Origin: an uncultured Bacteroidia bacterium | Lineage (GTDB): Bacteria > Bacteroidota > Bacteroidia > NS11-12g > UBA9320 | Length of the DNA stretch: 50,408 nt | Direction: 5' to 3' | Assembly (NCBI GenBank): GCA_905478335.1 | Contig: CAJQIC010000046.1 | Coordinates: 1-50,408 of the forward strand | In this document: in pieces, positions 26,300 to 35,525 of the stretch | Numbering within the stretch: the first letter of the stretch is position 1 | Layout of the letters: every line of letters begins with the position of its first letter | The notes under the pieces: model-generated | The model's input: only the letters and a program-made list of their open reading frames with translations | The model's database searches: none | What the model was told of the DNA's origin: nothing | Position numbers and translations under genes: made by a program

Positions 26300-27651
26300 T
26301 GGAAGCATTTGAGCTAAGTAAGGAGTTTTTAGAGGAGTTTGTTACCCAACTTGACCTACAAAAGGAGGACGAACTTATCCCTGTGTTGGAGCGTTTGTTT
26401 CCTGCCGATATTGCTGAAACATTTGATAGTTTATCTCTAAATCAAGCAGTCTATGTTACATCACTCCTTGACGCAGATAAAAAGATTGACGTTTTAGCCG
26501 AGTTAGATCCAGAGGTTCAAATTAAATTTTTTGAAGGATTTACACGTGAGGAAATTGCGCTGAATTTTATTCAAAACATGGACAGTGATGATGCCGTTGA
26601 TGTTTTGAGTGTGTTGGATACCACGGTTGCATCTGAAATCATTTCATACATACCTGATAAGCAAGATTCACTTTACCTAACAAGACTACTGCGTTATCCT
26701 GATACCACAGCAGGTGGTTTGATGGCAGGTGAGTTGATAAAAGTCAACATCAACTGGAATGTGGCTCAGTGTACCGAAGAAATTCGTAAACAAGCTGAGG
26801 AGGTGTCTCGAGTGTACACCGTTTATGTGGTAGATGATAGTGATATACTATTGGGGTGGGTTTCGCTTAAGAAAATCATATTAGCCAAGGCTTCAACACC
26901 CATATCTGAAATATTTGATAGTAATATCAAATATGCCACAGTGACTACGGATGGCGAAGACATCGCCACTACAATGCAGAAGTACGATTTGATTGCACTG
27001 CCGATTGTGGATTCACTCAACAGACTTTTAGGCCGGGTAACGATCGATGATGTTCTGGATTTTGTAAAAGAGGAAGCCGATAAAGATTATCAAATGCTTT
27101 CTGGTATTAGTAAGAGCGTTGAAGTAAAAGACAAGGTATGGGTTTTGTCGAAAGCCAGACTACCGTGGTTAATCATTGGATTATTTGGGGGTGTGTTAAG
27201 TTCTATTGTTATCGGACAATTTGATGGGGAACTACAGGAAAATGTTCAGTTAGCACTGTTTATGCCGCTGATAATGGCAATGGCAGGTAATATTGGCGTT
27301 CAGAGTTCTTCAATAATTGTTCAAGGTCTTGCAAACAATACCATAGACAGTAGCTCGGTGTTTGGAAAGTTGGGCAAAGAGCTGACGGTGGCATTGATAA
27401 ACGGTTTGGTCTGTTCTGCCCTATTAATGGGTTACGGTTTGGTTTCAGGCAAAACCAATAGCATCATGACAACAGTAAGTATAGCCTTGTTAGCGGTCAT
27501 CTTACTTGCAGCCGTAGTCGGTACAGTGGTTCCTCTAATATTAGACAGATTTAAGATAGACCCAGCTTTAGCGACGGGTCCGTTTATCACAACGAGCAAT
27601 GATTTATTAGGCTTGTTTTTATATTTTATGATTGGTAAAATGCTGATATAG
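26299..27651 (+). CDS. mgtE: MgtE-type magnesium transporter
   Basis: The 450-residue protein has the MgtE order. An N-terminal helical domain (about 10-130) contains ADIAETFDSL. A CBS pair follows (about 135-255), then the five-helix membrane pore (about 280-450) with the MPLIMAMAGNIGVQSS signature and the DPALATGPFITTSNDLLGL segment. MgtE channels import Mg2+ (also Co2+) and are gated by Mg2+ bound to the cytosolic domains. The gene shares a stop/start overlap with rsmA and ends exactly at the base before meaB. Confidence 0.95.
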   Translation: MEAFELSKEFLEEFVTQLDLQKEDELIPVLERLFPADIAETFDSLSLNQAVYVTSLLDADKKIDVLAELDPEVQIKFFEGFTREEIALNFIQNMDSDDAVDVLSVLDTTVASEIISYIPDKQDSLYLTRLLRYPDTTAGGLMAGELIKVNINWNVAQCTEEIRKQAEEVSRVYTVYVVDDSDILLGWVSLKKIILAKASTPISEIFDSNIKYATVTTDGEDIATTMQKYDLIALPIVDSLNRLLGRVTIDDVLDFVKEEADKDYQMLSGISKSVEVKDKVWVLSKARLPWLIIGLFGGVLSSIVIGQFDGELQENVQLALFMPLIMAMAGNIGVQSSSIIVQGLANNTIDSSSVFGKLGKELTVALINGLVCSALLMGYGLVSGKTNSIMTTVSIALLAVILLAAVVGTVVPLILDRFKIDPALATGPFITTSNDLLGLFLYFMIGKMLI

Positions 27652-28635
27652 ATGACGACATCGGATGTAGATCAGCTATACACATCGCTTGTTCAGGGCA
27701 GCACAATAGCCTTGTCCAAATCTATCACCTTACTTGAAAGTACGCTTGAAAGCCATCAAGAGTTGGCCAATCAATTACTAGACAAATGCCTGCATCATAC
27801 AGGGGATTCTATTCGTATTGCGGTTACTGGTGTTCCAGGAGTTGGGAAAAGCACATTTATAGATGCGTTTGGAAAATATTTAATAGAAAATCACGATAAG
27901 AAAGTTGCCGTTTTGGCCATTGATCCAACGAGTCAAAAAACCAGAGGGAGCATTTTGGGTGATAAAACCCGTATGAATTATTTGTCTGTATCTGATCGAT
28001 CATTTGTACGGCCTTCGCCAAGTGGAGACACCTTAGGAGGTGTGGCGTCTGAAACTAGAGAGACTATTCTGTTATGCGAAGCGGCTGGTTTTGATGTCAT
28101 TTTGGTAGAAACGGTTGGAGTTGGTCAAAGCGAGACGTTGGTGCACAACATGGTTGATTTTTTTCTATTACTACTTTTACCTGGCGCAGGCGATGAGCTA
28201 CAAGGGATTAAACGTGGGATTGTGGAAATGGCAGATATGATTGCCATAAATAAATCTGATGCCAGCCCTAAACTTGCTAAGGAGGCTAAGCAACATTACA
28301 AGAATGCCCTCCATTTAATGCAAAGTACAAGGACAGAATGGGACGTTAGTGTTGAAATGATAGACGCGTTGAGCGGAAATAACATGCATGTGATTTACGA
28401 CCAAATTCAGTCCTTCGTTTCCAAACAAAAAGCAAATGGGCTTTTTGAGTCTGGTAGAAAACAGCAATCTGTATTGTGGTTAAACCAACACATAGACCAT
28501 GTTTTTCGGATGCTTATGAAGAACAATGATAAGATTCAAGAAAGATTGAACGTGTATCAAACAAATGTATCAGGCAACATACAGTCACCCCGGTCAGCCG
28601 CACAACAGTTCATTAAAGAATTGATTAACCCTTAA
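27652..28635 (+). CDS. meaB: MeaB/ArgK-type GTPase of methylmalonyl-CoA mutase
   Basis: The 327-residue G3E-family GTPase has Walker A GVPGVGKS at 60-67, AIDPTSQKTRGSILGDKTRM, VETVGVGQSE and a NKSD specificity motif. MeaB loads and protects adenosylcobalamin in methylmalonyl-CoA mutase. No mutase gene lies in the window, so the partner must be elsewhere. ATG 27652 follows the mgtE stop directly. Its own stop overlaps that of lipB on the opposite strand within the palindrome TTAA (28632-28635). Confidence 0.95.
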   Translation: MTTSDVDQLYTSLVQGSTIALSKSITLLESTLESHQELANQLLDKCLHHTGDSIRIAVTGVPGVGKSTFIDAFGKYLIENHDKKVAVLAIDPTSQKTRGSILGDKTRMNYLSVSDRSFVRPSPSGDTLGGVASETRETILLCEAAGFDVILVETVGVGQSETLVHNMVDFFLLLLLPGAGDELQGIKRGIVEMADMIAINKSDASPKLAKEAKQHYKNALHLMQSTRTEWDVSVEMIDALSGNNMHVIYDQIQSFVSKQKANGLFESGRKQQSVLWLNQHIDHVFRMLMKNNDKIQERLNVYQTNVSGNIQSPRSAAQQFIKELINP

Positions 28636-29288
28636 GAAAAGAACAGGTCTTTGAAGGTGTTAACATAACGGTCTTGCAGTTCATGCATATCCACATCAAG
28701 GCCTAATTCCTGTTTCATAGAAGTCACGGATTTATCCGCAATACCACAGGGGATGATATGATTAAAATACGTTAAATCCGTATTCACATTGAGGGCAAAA
28801 CCATGCATGGTGATACCTCGCGAAACTTTGATGCCAATGGCACCAATTTTTCTTGGAGGGCCATCCACCAGCCATATTCCAGTTATACCTTCTATTCTTT
28901 TCGTGTGAATGTCGTACGTTGAAAGCGTAGATATGATACTCTGTTCAAGGAGGTCTACATATTTCTTAACGCCCATTTGTAAATCATGTAAGTTCAGAAT
29001 TGGATAACCTACAAGTTGTCCTGGCCCATGATAGGTAATGTCTCCACCACGCTCGATCTGGTATTTCTGGGCATTTATAGAGGCTAAGAATGCATCACTA
29101 ATCAACAAGTTGTTTTGGTCCGCACTTTTGCCAAAGGTATAGACGTGATTGTGTTCACATAGGTTTAATGTGTCTTGTGTTTCATTCGATTGGCGAGATA
29201 AAACTTGCTTTTTTTGCAACGTCCAAGCCTCGGCATAATCAATTAGGCCTAATCTTTCTATGACTAACTGATCTGTTGATTGATCCAT
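28632..29288 (-). CDS. lipB: Lipoyl(octanoyl) transferase
   Basis: The 218-residue enzyme moves octanoate from ACP to lipoyl domains, the first step of lipoate assembly. The RGGDITYHGPGQLVGYP motif (80-95), Lys147 in PPRKIGAIG and the nucleophile Cys181 in PCGIADKSVTSM are conserved. Its start lies 25 nt inside the end of lnt. It is convergent with meaB, with the stop codons overlapping in TTAA. Confidence 0.96.
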   Translation of the reverse strand: MDQSTDQLVIERLGLIDYAEAWTLQKKQVLSRQSNETQDTLNLCEHNHVYTFGKSADQNNLLISDAFLASINAQKYQIERGGDITYHGPGQLVGYPILNLHDLQMGVKKYVDLLEQSIISTLSTYDIHTKRIEGITGIWLVDGPPRKIGAIGIKVSRGITMHGFALNVNTDLTYFNHIIPCGIADKSVTSMKQELGLDVDMHELQDRYVNTFKDLFFS

Positions 29289-30850
29289 TTTACAATAATG
29301 CTTAATCCAAGAACTAAAAATATGTACACGGCAACCTTACCAATATAGTCTCCGGTTTTGCTGTAGAAGGTTTCGTAAGTCAATTTGGGTGCTTTGACTT
29401 TGAGGTAACCCTGCTTCCAATAGCCCAACTGGTTTAATACTTTTCCATTGTCGTCAATAACACAGCTTATGCCAGTATTTGCACTCCTAATCACATATCT
29501 GCGGAATTCGATGGCACGCAATCGAGCATAATGCATATGCTGCTTGTGTCCTGGGGTATTGCCCCACCATCCGTCGTTCGTTATTACGGCAAGAACGTCT
29601 GCTTTCTGTTGAACAAAGTCTCCAACATACTCTCCGAATACGGATTCGTAGCAAATGAGTGGCGCTATGGATAGCTTCGTGTTTTTGGCCAATGTGTAGT
29701 GGAAGGTTTTGGCCGAAGGGTCTTTACCTAAGTTTCCAGAAACACCGCCCAAGTTTAGGTCCAATATGTTGTCGAACTTTCTAAATACTGAAGGAAAGGG
29801 TAGACTTTCTACGCCCGGGACAAGTTTCGACTTATGGTACGTAGATGTTTTACCATCAGCGTCAATTTGAAGTGCCGTATTATAAGAGTCGTAATATTTG
29901 TCAGCAGGTTCGTAGTATCGAGGATAAGGGGGTAATTCTTCCCCATCTTCATAGAAACGATGCGTGGAAGCACCAACAAGCATACCAACTCCAGGGTGGT
30001 TTGCTAAAAATGATTTAAGTCTTCGAACGCCATAATCCTGATGGATGAACTTTTCGTTCATGTTGCCTACAAGGGCCGTTTCTGGCAGAATGATTAGCTT
30101 AGTGCTCTCTGTAATCCCTGATTTGCAAAGGGAGATAAACGTGTCTATCTGAGCACGTTTTGTTTCAGATTCAAACTTTAAATACGGGTCTATATTGGGT
30201 TGGATAACCAATATCTCATGCGTCTGGAAACAAAAGGATTGCTTGTTTTTTAGATATGAAGACCAAAGTATGGGGGCCACCAATAAAACAACAACTGCAG
30301 CGGTAGTTAACTTTCTGAATTTGCTAAATGAATTAAAAACAAATGCGTTAACGCTGAGGATCCATAAGCTGCCACCAAGAGCACCCGTGTATTCGTACCA
30401 CTGAACCAAATTTGGAGATGTTGCAAAACCGTTTCCAAGGGTTAACCATGGATATGCTAAGCCCCATCGAAAATGAAGATATTCGAATGTAAGCCAACTG
30501 ACAATGAAGAAAAACAATGCGCGACCTTGACCAATCAATCGTTTGGTAACTCTGTAAAGCAAAAACGGAATCAACATCAGAAAGCTATTTGCAATCAGCA
30601 TAAAGACGGCTCCGCCTGCTGACGCGTTCCATACCCACCAGGTGGTTAAGAGGTTGAAGGTAAATAGGCCTAAATAGGTGTATAAGCCGTAGAACTTACC
30701 TCTACCTTTTTTACTGAAAAAAGTTTCTAAATACAGAAAAGGAACAAGACCTATAAATAATAAGAATGGCAATGTATTGGTTGGCCAACCAATCGAGAGC
30801 AAGCATCCACCCAAAAGGGTGATAAGGATATAGATTAATCTTTTTTTCAT
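29264..30850 (-). CDS. lnt: Apolipoprotein N-acyltransferase
   Basis: The 528-residue inner-membrane enzyme adds the third acyl chain to lipoproteins. An N-terminal block of hydrophobic segments (about 5-200) is followed by a nitrilase-type domain with the triad Glu257 (LPETALVG), Lys340 (YHKSKLVPG) and Cys400 (PLICYESVFGEYV). It overlaps rsmI by 4 nt and lipB by 25 nt, so the three genes probably form one transcript. Many lipoprotein signals elsewhere in the window fit the activity. Confidence 0.96.
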   Translation of the reverse strand: MKKRLIYILITLLGGCLLSIGWPTNTLPFLLFIGLVPFLYLETFFSKKGRGKFYGLYTYLGLFTFNLLTTWWVWNASAGGAVFMLIANSFLMLIPFLLYRVTKRLIGQGRALFFFIVSWLTFEYLHFRWGLAYPWLTLGNGFATSPNLVQWYEYTGALGGSLWILSVNAFVFNSFSKFRKLTTAAVVVLLVAPILWSSYLKNKQSFCFQTHEILVIQPNIDPYLKFESETKRAQIDTFISLCKSGITESTKLIILPETALVGNMNEKFIHQDYGVRRLKSFLANHPGVGMLVGASTHRFYEDGEELPPYPRYYEPADKYYDSYNTALQIDADGKTSTYHKSKLVPGVESLPFPSVFRKFDNILDLNLGGVSGNLGKDPSAKTFHYTLAKNTKLSIAPLICYESVFGEYVGDFVQQKADVLAVITNDGWWGNTPGHKQHMHYARLRAIEFRRYVIRSANTGISCVIDDNGKVLNQLGYWKQGYLKVKAPKLTYETFYSKTGDYIGKVAVYIFLVLGLSIIVKWINQQIS

Positions 30851-31527
30851 GACTTACCGGCCAGGCAAACGACAAATTCTCCTTTTATGGGTTGCTGTTG
30901 AACCAGCTTTAGAACCTCCTCAATGGTGCCCCTATAATGTGTTTCGTGAAGTTTGGATATCTCCCGAGATACGCTTACTTCTCTTGTTAAGTCAAAGGTG
31001 TCACCAAGTTGATTAAGCATTTTAATAATCCGGTGTGGGCTTTCATAAAAAACTATTGTCCGTTCTTCATCAACCAAGTTAAGCAGTCTTTTTTGTCTAC
31101 CTTTTTTATGGGGAAGGAAGCCTTCAAATACAAAACGATCACAAGGAAGTCCAGACACAACTAGAGCCGGAATTAAGGCCGTTGGTCCTGGTAAACATTC
31201 TACTTCAAAATCATTGGCTATGGCTTCTCTAACAAGTAAATAACCAGGATCAGAGATTCCGGGTGTTCCGGCGTCTGAACAATAACAAATGTGATTACCT
31301 TCTGTCAACAACCTCATTGCATAAGGCAATTTTGCATGCTCATTGTTTTGGTGGAAGGATTCTATTTTGGTATTGATTTCAAAGTGGTTCAACAACTTTT
31401 TGGTCTGTCGCGTATCTTCAGCAAGTATGAGGTCGCACATTTTTAAGTTATTGATCATTCGAATACTCATGTCTTCGAGATTACCAATAGGTGTGGGTAC
31501 TAATGTGATCTTGCTTTCTGCCTTCAT
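30847..31527 (-). CDS. rsmI: 16S rRNA 2'-O-ribose C1402 methyltransferase
   Basis: From ATG 31525-31527 (MKAESKITLVPTPIGNLED) the protein has 226 residues; the longer frame would begin at TTG inside the promoter-like element and is rejected. Typical RsmI blocks are VPTPIGNLEDMSIRM, AEDTRQTKKLL, CSDAGTPGISDPG and ALVVSGLPCDRFVFEGFLP. The enzyme is a tetrapyrrole-methylase-fold methyltransferase acting on C1402 of 16S rRNA. It heads rsmI-lnt-lipB. Confidence 0.96.
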   Translation of the reverse strand: MKAESKITLVPTPIGNLEDMSIRMINNLKMCDLILAEDTRQTKKLLNHFEINTKIESFHQNNEHAKLPYAMRLLTEGNHICYCSDAGTPGISDPGYLLVREAIANDFEVECLPGPTALIPALVVSGLPCDRFVFEGFLPHKKGRQKRLLNLVDEERTIVFYESPHRIIKMLNQLGDTFDLTREVSVSREISKLHETHYRGTIEEVLKLVQQQPIKGEFVVCLAGKS

Positions 31528-31536
31528 TATGTGTGG

Positions 31537-31544
31537 CAAAGGTA
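31537..31544 (-). promoter_or_regulatory. TAnnTTTG-type -7 element of rsmI-lnt-lipB
   Basis: On the minus strand TACCTTTG ends 9 nt before ATG 31527. It overlaps the longer TTG start of rsmI and so favours the shorter one. A T-run upstream (31561-31565) is a weak -33 region and is close to the terminator of the next gene. Confidence 0.5.
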
Positions 31545-31571
31545 TTGATTTGAATCAGAGAAAAAGGCAAA

Positions 31572-31599
31572 AAAAAGGCCCCGAACTCGGAGCCTTTTT
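31572..31599 (-). terminator. Rho-independent terminator of the Omp28-like gene
   Basis: Arms AAAAAGGCCCCGA (31572-31584) and TCGGAGCCTTTTT (31587-31599) pair with one wobble around a two-base loop. On the minus strand the stem is followed by a run of eight Ts. It lies 18 nt after the stop at 31618 and insulates rsmI from read-through. Confidence 0.85.
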
Positions 31600-31617
31600 A
31601 TATTGATTATATAAATA

Positions 31618-32499
31618 TTATTCAATTGTTAAATCAACGTGGATACCAGTGATCACGTCAGTTTTGCCTCTAGCAACAAAGATAACTACGTCTAAGTCTT
31701 CAGCAACAACTTCTCCACCACCTGGAGGGATAACTGCACCGTTGTAATCAGTAGGAACATCGTACGTTACCGTTTCAGTGTACCACTTGCCTTCTGCAGT
31801 GTTTTCTGAAGGTACTTCATGACCCCAAGGACCAGTTAAGAAATCTCTCATTACGTGCTTGTGTACGTAAGAGTTCCCGCCACCACTTTGCTTAGCGATC
31901 ATTCCACTTTGCAATAATGCGATGTTTACTCTGTTTTCGTTAGCTGACTCATCACCAGTGTAATACACTTCGTAAGTTACAGTTAATTCAGATTTAGCAG
32001 AATTGAAAACTGCTTTTGCACCAATGTTAACTGGAGACTCTTCTGCCATAACCGTAGCAGCAGTTTCAGCCCAGTAACCACGGCTCATTGCTAAACCAGT
32101 TCCTTTGTTTTGTGCTTTTCCTGGGAAATATTGTCTGTTCATGGTACCCGCTGGGTAACCAGCAACACCACTTTGGTCAACTAATGCTTGTCCGTAAGAA
32201 CTTGTGAAGTTAGCCCATCCTGCAGCAGGAGCAGCATAACTACCAGCATTAACACCAATAACAACAACTCTATCAGGGTTGTTAATTAACAGGTCGTTCG
32301 CAATTCTGTGACCATCAGGACAGTAACCACATCTAACACCTGTAAAATCTTCAAGAACAGCATTTCGGTTTGACTTCTCCATAGATGCCATCGTTGGATT
32401 GTTCGATGATGTACCAGGAGTAGTACCAGTTGTTCCGTCGTCTGAACAGCCAAACATTACCATGCTGGCTAAGACGCTAAGTAAAAAAATCTTTTTCAT
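31618..32499 (-). CDS. Omp28-related lipoprotein with thioredoxin-like CxxC
   Basis: The 293-residue protein has a lipoprotein signal with lipobox MFGC (Cys18), then a Gly/Thr/Ser-rich linker. A domain of the Omp28-like type follows, starting with LEDFTGVRCGYCPDGH, where Cys57 and Cys60 form a CxxC. Omp28-related proteins are Bacteroidota outer-membrane lipoproteins with a thioredoxin-related fold; their function is not settled. The gene ends with a clear terminator and is preceded by an 81-nt gap to uvrA without an obvious TAnnTTTG match. Confidence 0.88.
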   Translation of the reverse strand: MKKIFLLSVLASMVMFGCSDDGTTGTTPGTSSNNPTMASMEKSNRNAVLEDFTGVRCGYCPDGHRIANDLLINNPDRVVVIGVNAGSYAAPAAGWANFTSSYGQALVDQSGVAGYPAGTMNRQYFPGKAQNKGTGLAMSRGYWAETAATVMAEESPVNIGAKAVFNSAKSELTVTYEVYYTGDESANENRVNIALLQSGMIAKQSGGGNSYVHKHVMRDFLTGPWGHEVPSENTAEGKWYTETVTYDVPTDYNGAVIPPGGGEVVAEDLDVVIFVARGKTDVITGIHVDLTIE

Positions 32500-32580
32500 A
32501 TTCTATTATAAATGTATAAAACTCTATTGGGCTCGAATTTGATAGTAAATCTTTAGAAAAACAAGTAAATACACTTGTAA

Positions 32581-35445
32581 TTAGGCATTTGAAGCCATGA
32601 TATTGTCAAATTCCAATGACAAAAATTTGGCAGTGTGTCCTATTTTCGTCTCTACAACCTTCTCTGGGCTGCCTTCAACCATGATAGTGCCACCACCTTT
32701 ACCACCTTCGGGGCCTAAGTCTATAATATGATCAGCAACCTTAATCACATCCATATTGTGCTCTACCACAAGCACCGTGTTGCCCAGGTCTGCAAGGTTT
32801 TGAAGCACGCCTAAAAGAACGCTAATGTCTTCAAAATGGAGCCCTGTTGTTGGTTCATCTAAGATATAAAACGTGTTACCAGTAGATATTTTGCTGAGCT
32901 CACTTGACAGCTTAACACGTTGTGCTTCGCCACCAGAAATGGTTGTGCTGCTTTGGCCTAAGGTGATGTATCCTAAACCAACATCTTTTAGTGCTTTGAT
33001 CTTTCGATAGATCGACGGAATGTTTTCGAAGAATTTCGTGGCTTCTTCAACACTCATGTCTAAAACATCACTTATCGATTTTCCGCGATAGCGAATTTCG
33101 AGTGTGTCTCGGTTGTATCGTTTGCCTAGACACGTTTCGCATTCAACCTCAACATCTGGTAAGAAGTTCATTTCTATGACTCTTCTACCACCACCTTTAC
33201 ACGTTTCGCAGCGCCCACCTTTGACATTAAATGAAAATCGGCCTGGTTTGTAGCCACGAATCTTAGCTTCTGGAAGCTCACTAAACAAATTCCTGATGTC
33301 TGTAAAGAAACCGACATACGTAGCAGGGTTAGAGCGTGGAGACCGGCCAATGGGTGACTGGTCGATTTTAATAACCTTATCAATACTCTTAATCCCAGTG
33401 ATTTTTTCGAAAGCCAAGGGCTTCCTGCGAGAGTTATAGATGAACTCCGACAATATCGGATGTAAGGTTTCATTAATCAATGTACTCTTACCACTTCCGG
33501 AAACACCCGTAACACATATAAACTTGCCAAGAGGAAAGGATACAGACACGTTTTTAAGGTTATTACCTGTACAACCTGTCAGCGTTATTTTTTTGCCGTT
33601 ACCGCGACGACGTTTTGATGGGATTTTAATCTCTTTTGCCCCACTTAAATAGTCAGAAGTCAAGGTGTGAGACGACTTGATAGATTGCCATGGTCCTGAA
33701 GCGGTGATTTGACCACCAAACTTACCTGCCTTGGGTCCAATGTCAACAACAAAGTCGCTTTCAAGAATCATGTCTTTGTCGTGCTCTACAACAATAACCG
33801 AATTTCCAACATCCCTAAGTTTTTGCAACGACTTGATTAGTCGCATATTGTCACGTTGATGAAGACCAATACTCGGTTCGTCTAAGATGTATAACACTTC
33901 TTCCAGTTGCGAACCAATTTGCGTGGCAAGTCTTATTCTTTGCGCTTCACCGCCAGATAGCGTTCTTGCTGGGTTGTTTAGGCTAAGATATCCAAGTCCA
34001 ACGTTTGTTAAAAAACCTACCCGATTGCTAATTTCTTTGAGAAGCTCAGTGGCAATTACTTTCTGTCTGTCTGACAATTGATTGGTCAAATCGGCCAACC
34101 AGGTTTCCAGTTCAGAAATATTCATTTCGCCCAATTCGCCAATATGTCGTTTGGCTATGAAGTAATGCAGGGCTTCCTTTTTTAGTCTATAACCTTCACA
34201 ATCCGGGCACTTACGCATAATCATAAACTCTTCAGCCCATTGATATAAGCTGTCTTGTGATTTCTGCATGTAAGAGTTCTGAACCATCGGAATGACACCC
34301 TTAAAGGTTGTTTCGTAGGTTTGCTGACCTCCTCCAGAATAGGTATAGGTAACTTCGAATTTTTCTTCGCTACCATTTAATATGGTATCCAGAACCTTTC
34401 GGTCTAATTTTTCAATTGGATCTGCAAGGCTGAACTTCATCCGCTTAGCCATAGCTCGTAACTGAGTGAAAGTCCAATTAGATCTAAACTGGCCTAAAGG
34501 TGCGATGCCGCCTTTATTGATACTCAGTTTGGGATTTGGTATAATTAATTCCTCTTCGATATCTGCAATGGTGCCAAGGCCATTACATTTTGTGCAGGCA
34601 CCATAAGGTGAATTAAAGGAGAACGTATTGGGTTGTGGTTCGTCGTAAGCCAACCCTGATTCAGGGTCCATCAGATTTTTACTGAAATGGTGTGTCTCTT
34701 CACTATCAAAGTCAAACAACATCAACACACCGTTTCCTGACTTCAACGCAGATTTAACAGATTCAGAGACCCTAAATCTATTGTCTGCTTCTACTTCAAT
34801 TCGGTCAATAACCAATTCAATGTCATGGACCTTATACCTGTCAAGCTGCATGCCGGGTTCAATTCTTACGATTTCTCCGTCGACACGCATTTTGGAATAA
34901 CCTCTTTTGGCGTATTGTTCAAACAGGTCTCTATAATGACCTTTCCGCCCTTTCACAATCGGTGCAAGAACAGCGACTTTACTCCCAACGTATTTCTCTA
35001 AAATGAGGTTTATAATTTCATCTTCAGAGAAGCGAATCATTGGCTTATTTGTGAGATAACTATAGGCATCTCCTGCACGTGCGTATAAAAGCCTTAAGAA
35101 ATCATAGATTTCTGTTATGGTTCCAACCGTTGATCTTGGATTTTTGCTTACCGTTTTTTGCTCTATGGCAATTACCGGGCTCAAGCCTTCAATTTTGTCA
35201 ACGTCAGGCCGTTTCATGTCGCCAATAAATTGGCGTGCATAAGCAGAGAAGGTGTCCATGTATCTTCGTTGACCTTCTGCAAAGATGGTGTCGAATGCCA
35301 AAGATGATTTTCCACTACCACTTAAACCTGTAAATACAACGAGTTTACCCCTTGGGATGGTTAAATCGATGTCTTGCAAATTGTGTTCACGAGCACCAAT
35401 TATTTCAATTGAGCCATGCTCAAATATGTCTTCTTGTTTTGCCAA
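32581..35445 (-). CDS. uvrA: Excinuclease ABC subunit A
   Basis: The 954-residue DNA-damage sensor of nucleotide excision repair has two ABC modules. Walker A is GLSGSGKS at 40-47 and GVSGSGKS near 645. There are signature LSGGEAQR/ISGGEAQR motifs in both halves, and zinc-binding CxxC sets (CTKCNGLG; CPDC; CETCKGGG; CETCLGK). The start appears to be TTG 35443-35445 (MAKQEDIFEHG): no ATG or GTG lies in frame before the conserved IIGAREHNLQDID, and a TAnnTTTG element sits 13 nt upstream. A TTG start may reduce translation. All motifs are intact. Confidence 0.97.
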   Translation of the reverse strand: MAKQEDIFEHGSIEIIGAREHNLQDIDLTIPRGKLVVFTGLSGSGKSSLAFDTIFAEGQRRYMDTFSAYARQFIGDMKRPDVDKIEGLSPVIAIEQKTVSKNPRSTVGTITEIYDFLRLLYARAGDAYSYLTNKPMIRFSEDEIINLILEKYVGSKVAVLAPIVKGRKGHYRDLFEQYAKRGYSKMRVDGEIVRIEPGMQLDRYKVHDIELVIDRIEVEADNRFRVSESVKSALKSGNGVLMLFDFDSEETHHFSKNLMDPESGLAYDEPQPNTFSFNSPYGACTKCNGLGTIADIEEELIIPNPKLSINKGGIAPLGQFRSNWTFTQLRAMAKRMKFSLADPIEKLDRKVLDTILNGSEEKFEVTYTYSGGGQQTYETTFKGVIPMVQNSYMQKSQDSLYQWAEEFMIMRKCPDCEGYRLKKEALHYFIAKRHIGELGEMNISELETWLADLTNQLSDRQKVIATELLKEISNRVGFLTNVGLGYLSLNNPARTLSGGEAQRIRLATQIGSQLEEVLYILDEPSIGLHQRDNMRLIKSLQKLRDVGNSVIVVEHDKDMILESDFVVDIGPKAGKFGGQITASGPWQSIKSSHTLTSDYLSGAKEIKIPSKRRRGNGKKITLTGCTGNNLKNVSVSFPLGKFICVTGVSGSGKSTLINETLHPILSEFIYNSRRKPLAFEKITGIKSIDKVIKIDQSPIGRSPRSNPATYVGFFTDIRNLFSELPEAKIRGYKPGRFSFNVKGGRCETCKGGGRRVIEMNFLPDVEVECETCLGKRYNRDTLEIRYRGKSISDVLDMSVEEATKFFENIPSIYRKIKALKDVGLGYITLGQSSTTISGGEAQRVKLSSELSKISTGNTFYILDEPTTGLHFEDISVLLGVLQNLADLGNTVLVVEHNMDVIKVADHIIDLGPEGGKGGGTIMVEGSPEKVVETKIGHTAKFLSLEFDNIMASNA

Positions 35446-35458
35446 TTTTATAAGTCGG

Positions 35459-35466
35459 CAAAATTA
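35459..35466 (-). promoter_or_regulatory. TAnnTTTG-type -7 element of uvrA
   Basis: On the minus strand TAATTTTG ends 13 nt before the TTG start of uvrA. It supports that start and implies a leader of about 10 nt. No LexA-type operator was recognised. Confidence 0.5.
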
Positions 35467-35497
35467 CATCAAATAATGCCTTTTTAATCGTATTCAT

Positions 35498-35505
35498 TAA
35501 ATTTG
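35498..35505 (+). promoter_or_regulatory. TAnnTTTG-type -7 element of the lamin-tail protein gene
   Basis: TAAATTTG ends 20 nt before ATG 35526. Together with the element at 35459-35466 it forms a compact divergent promoter pair. Confidence 0.5.
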
Positions 35506-35525
35506 GGTAACAACCAAACTTGATT

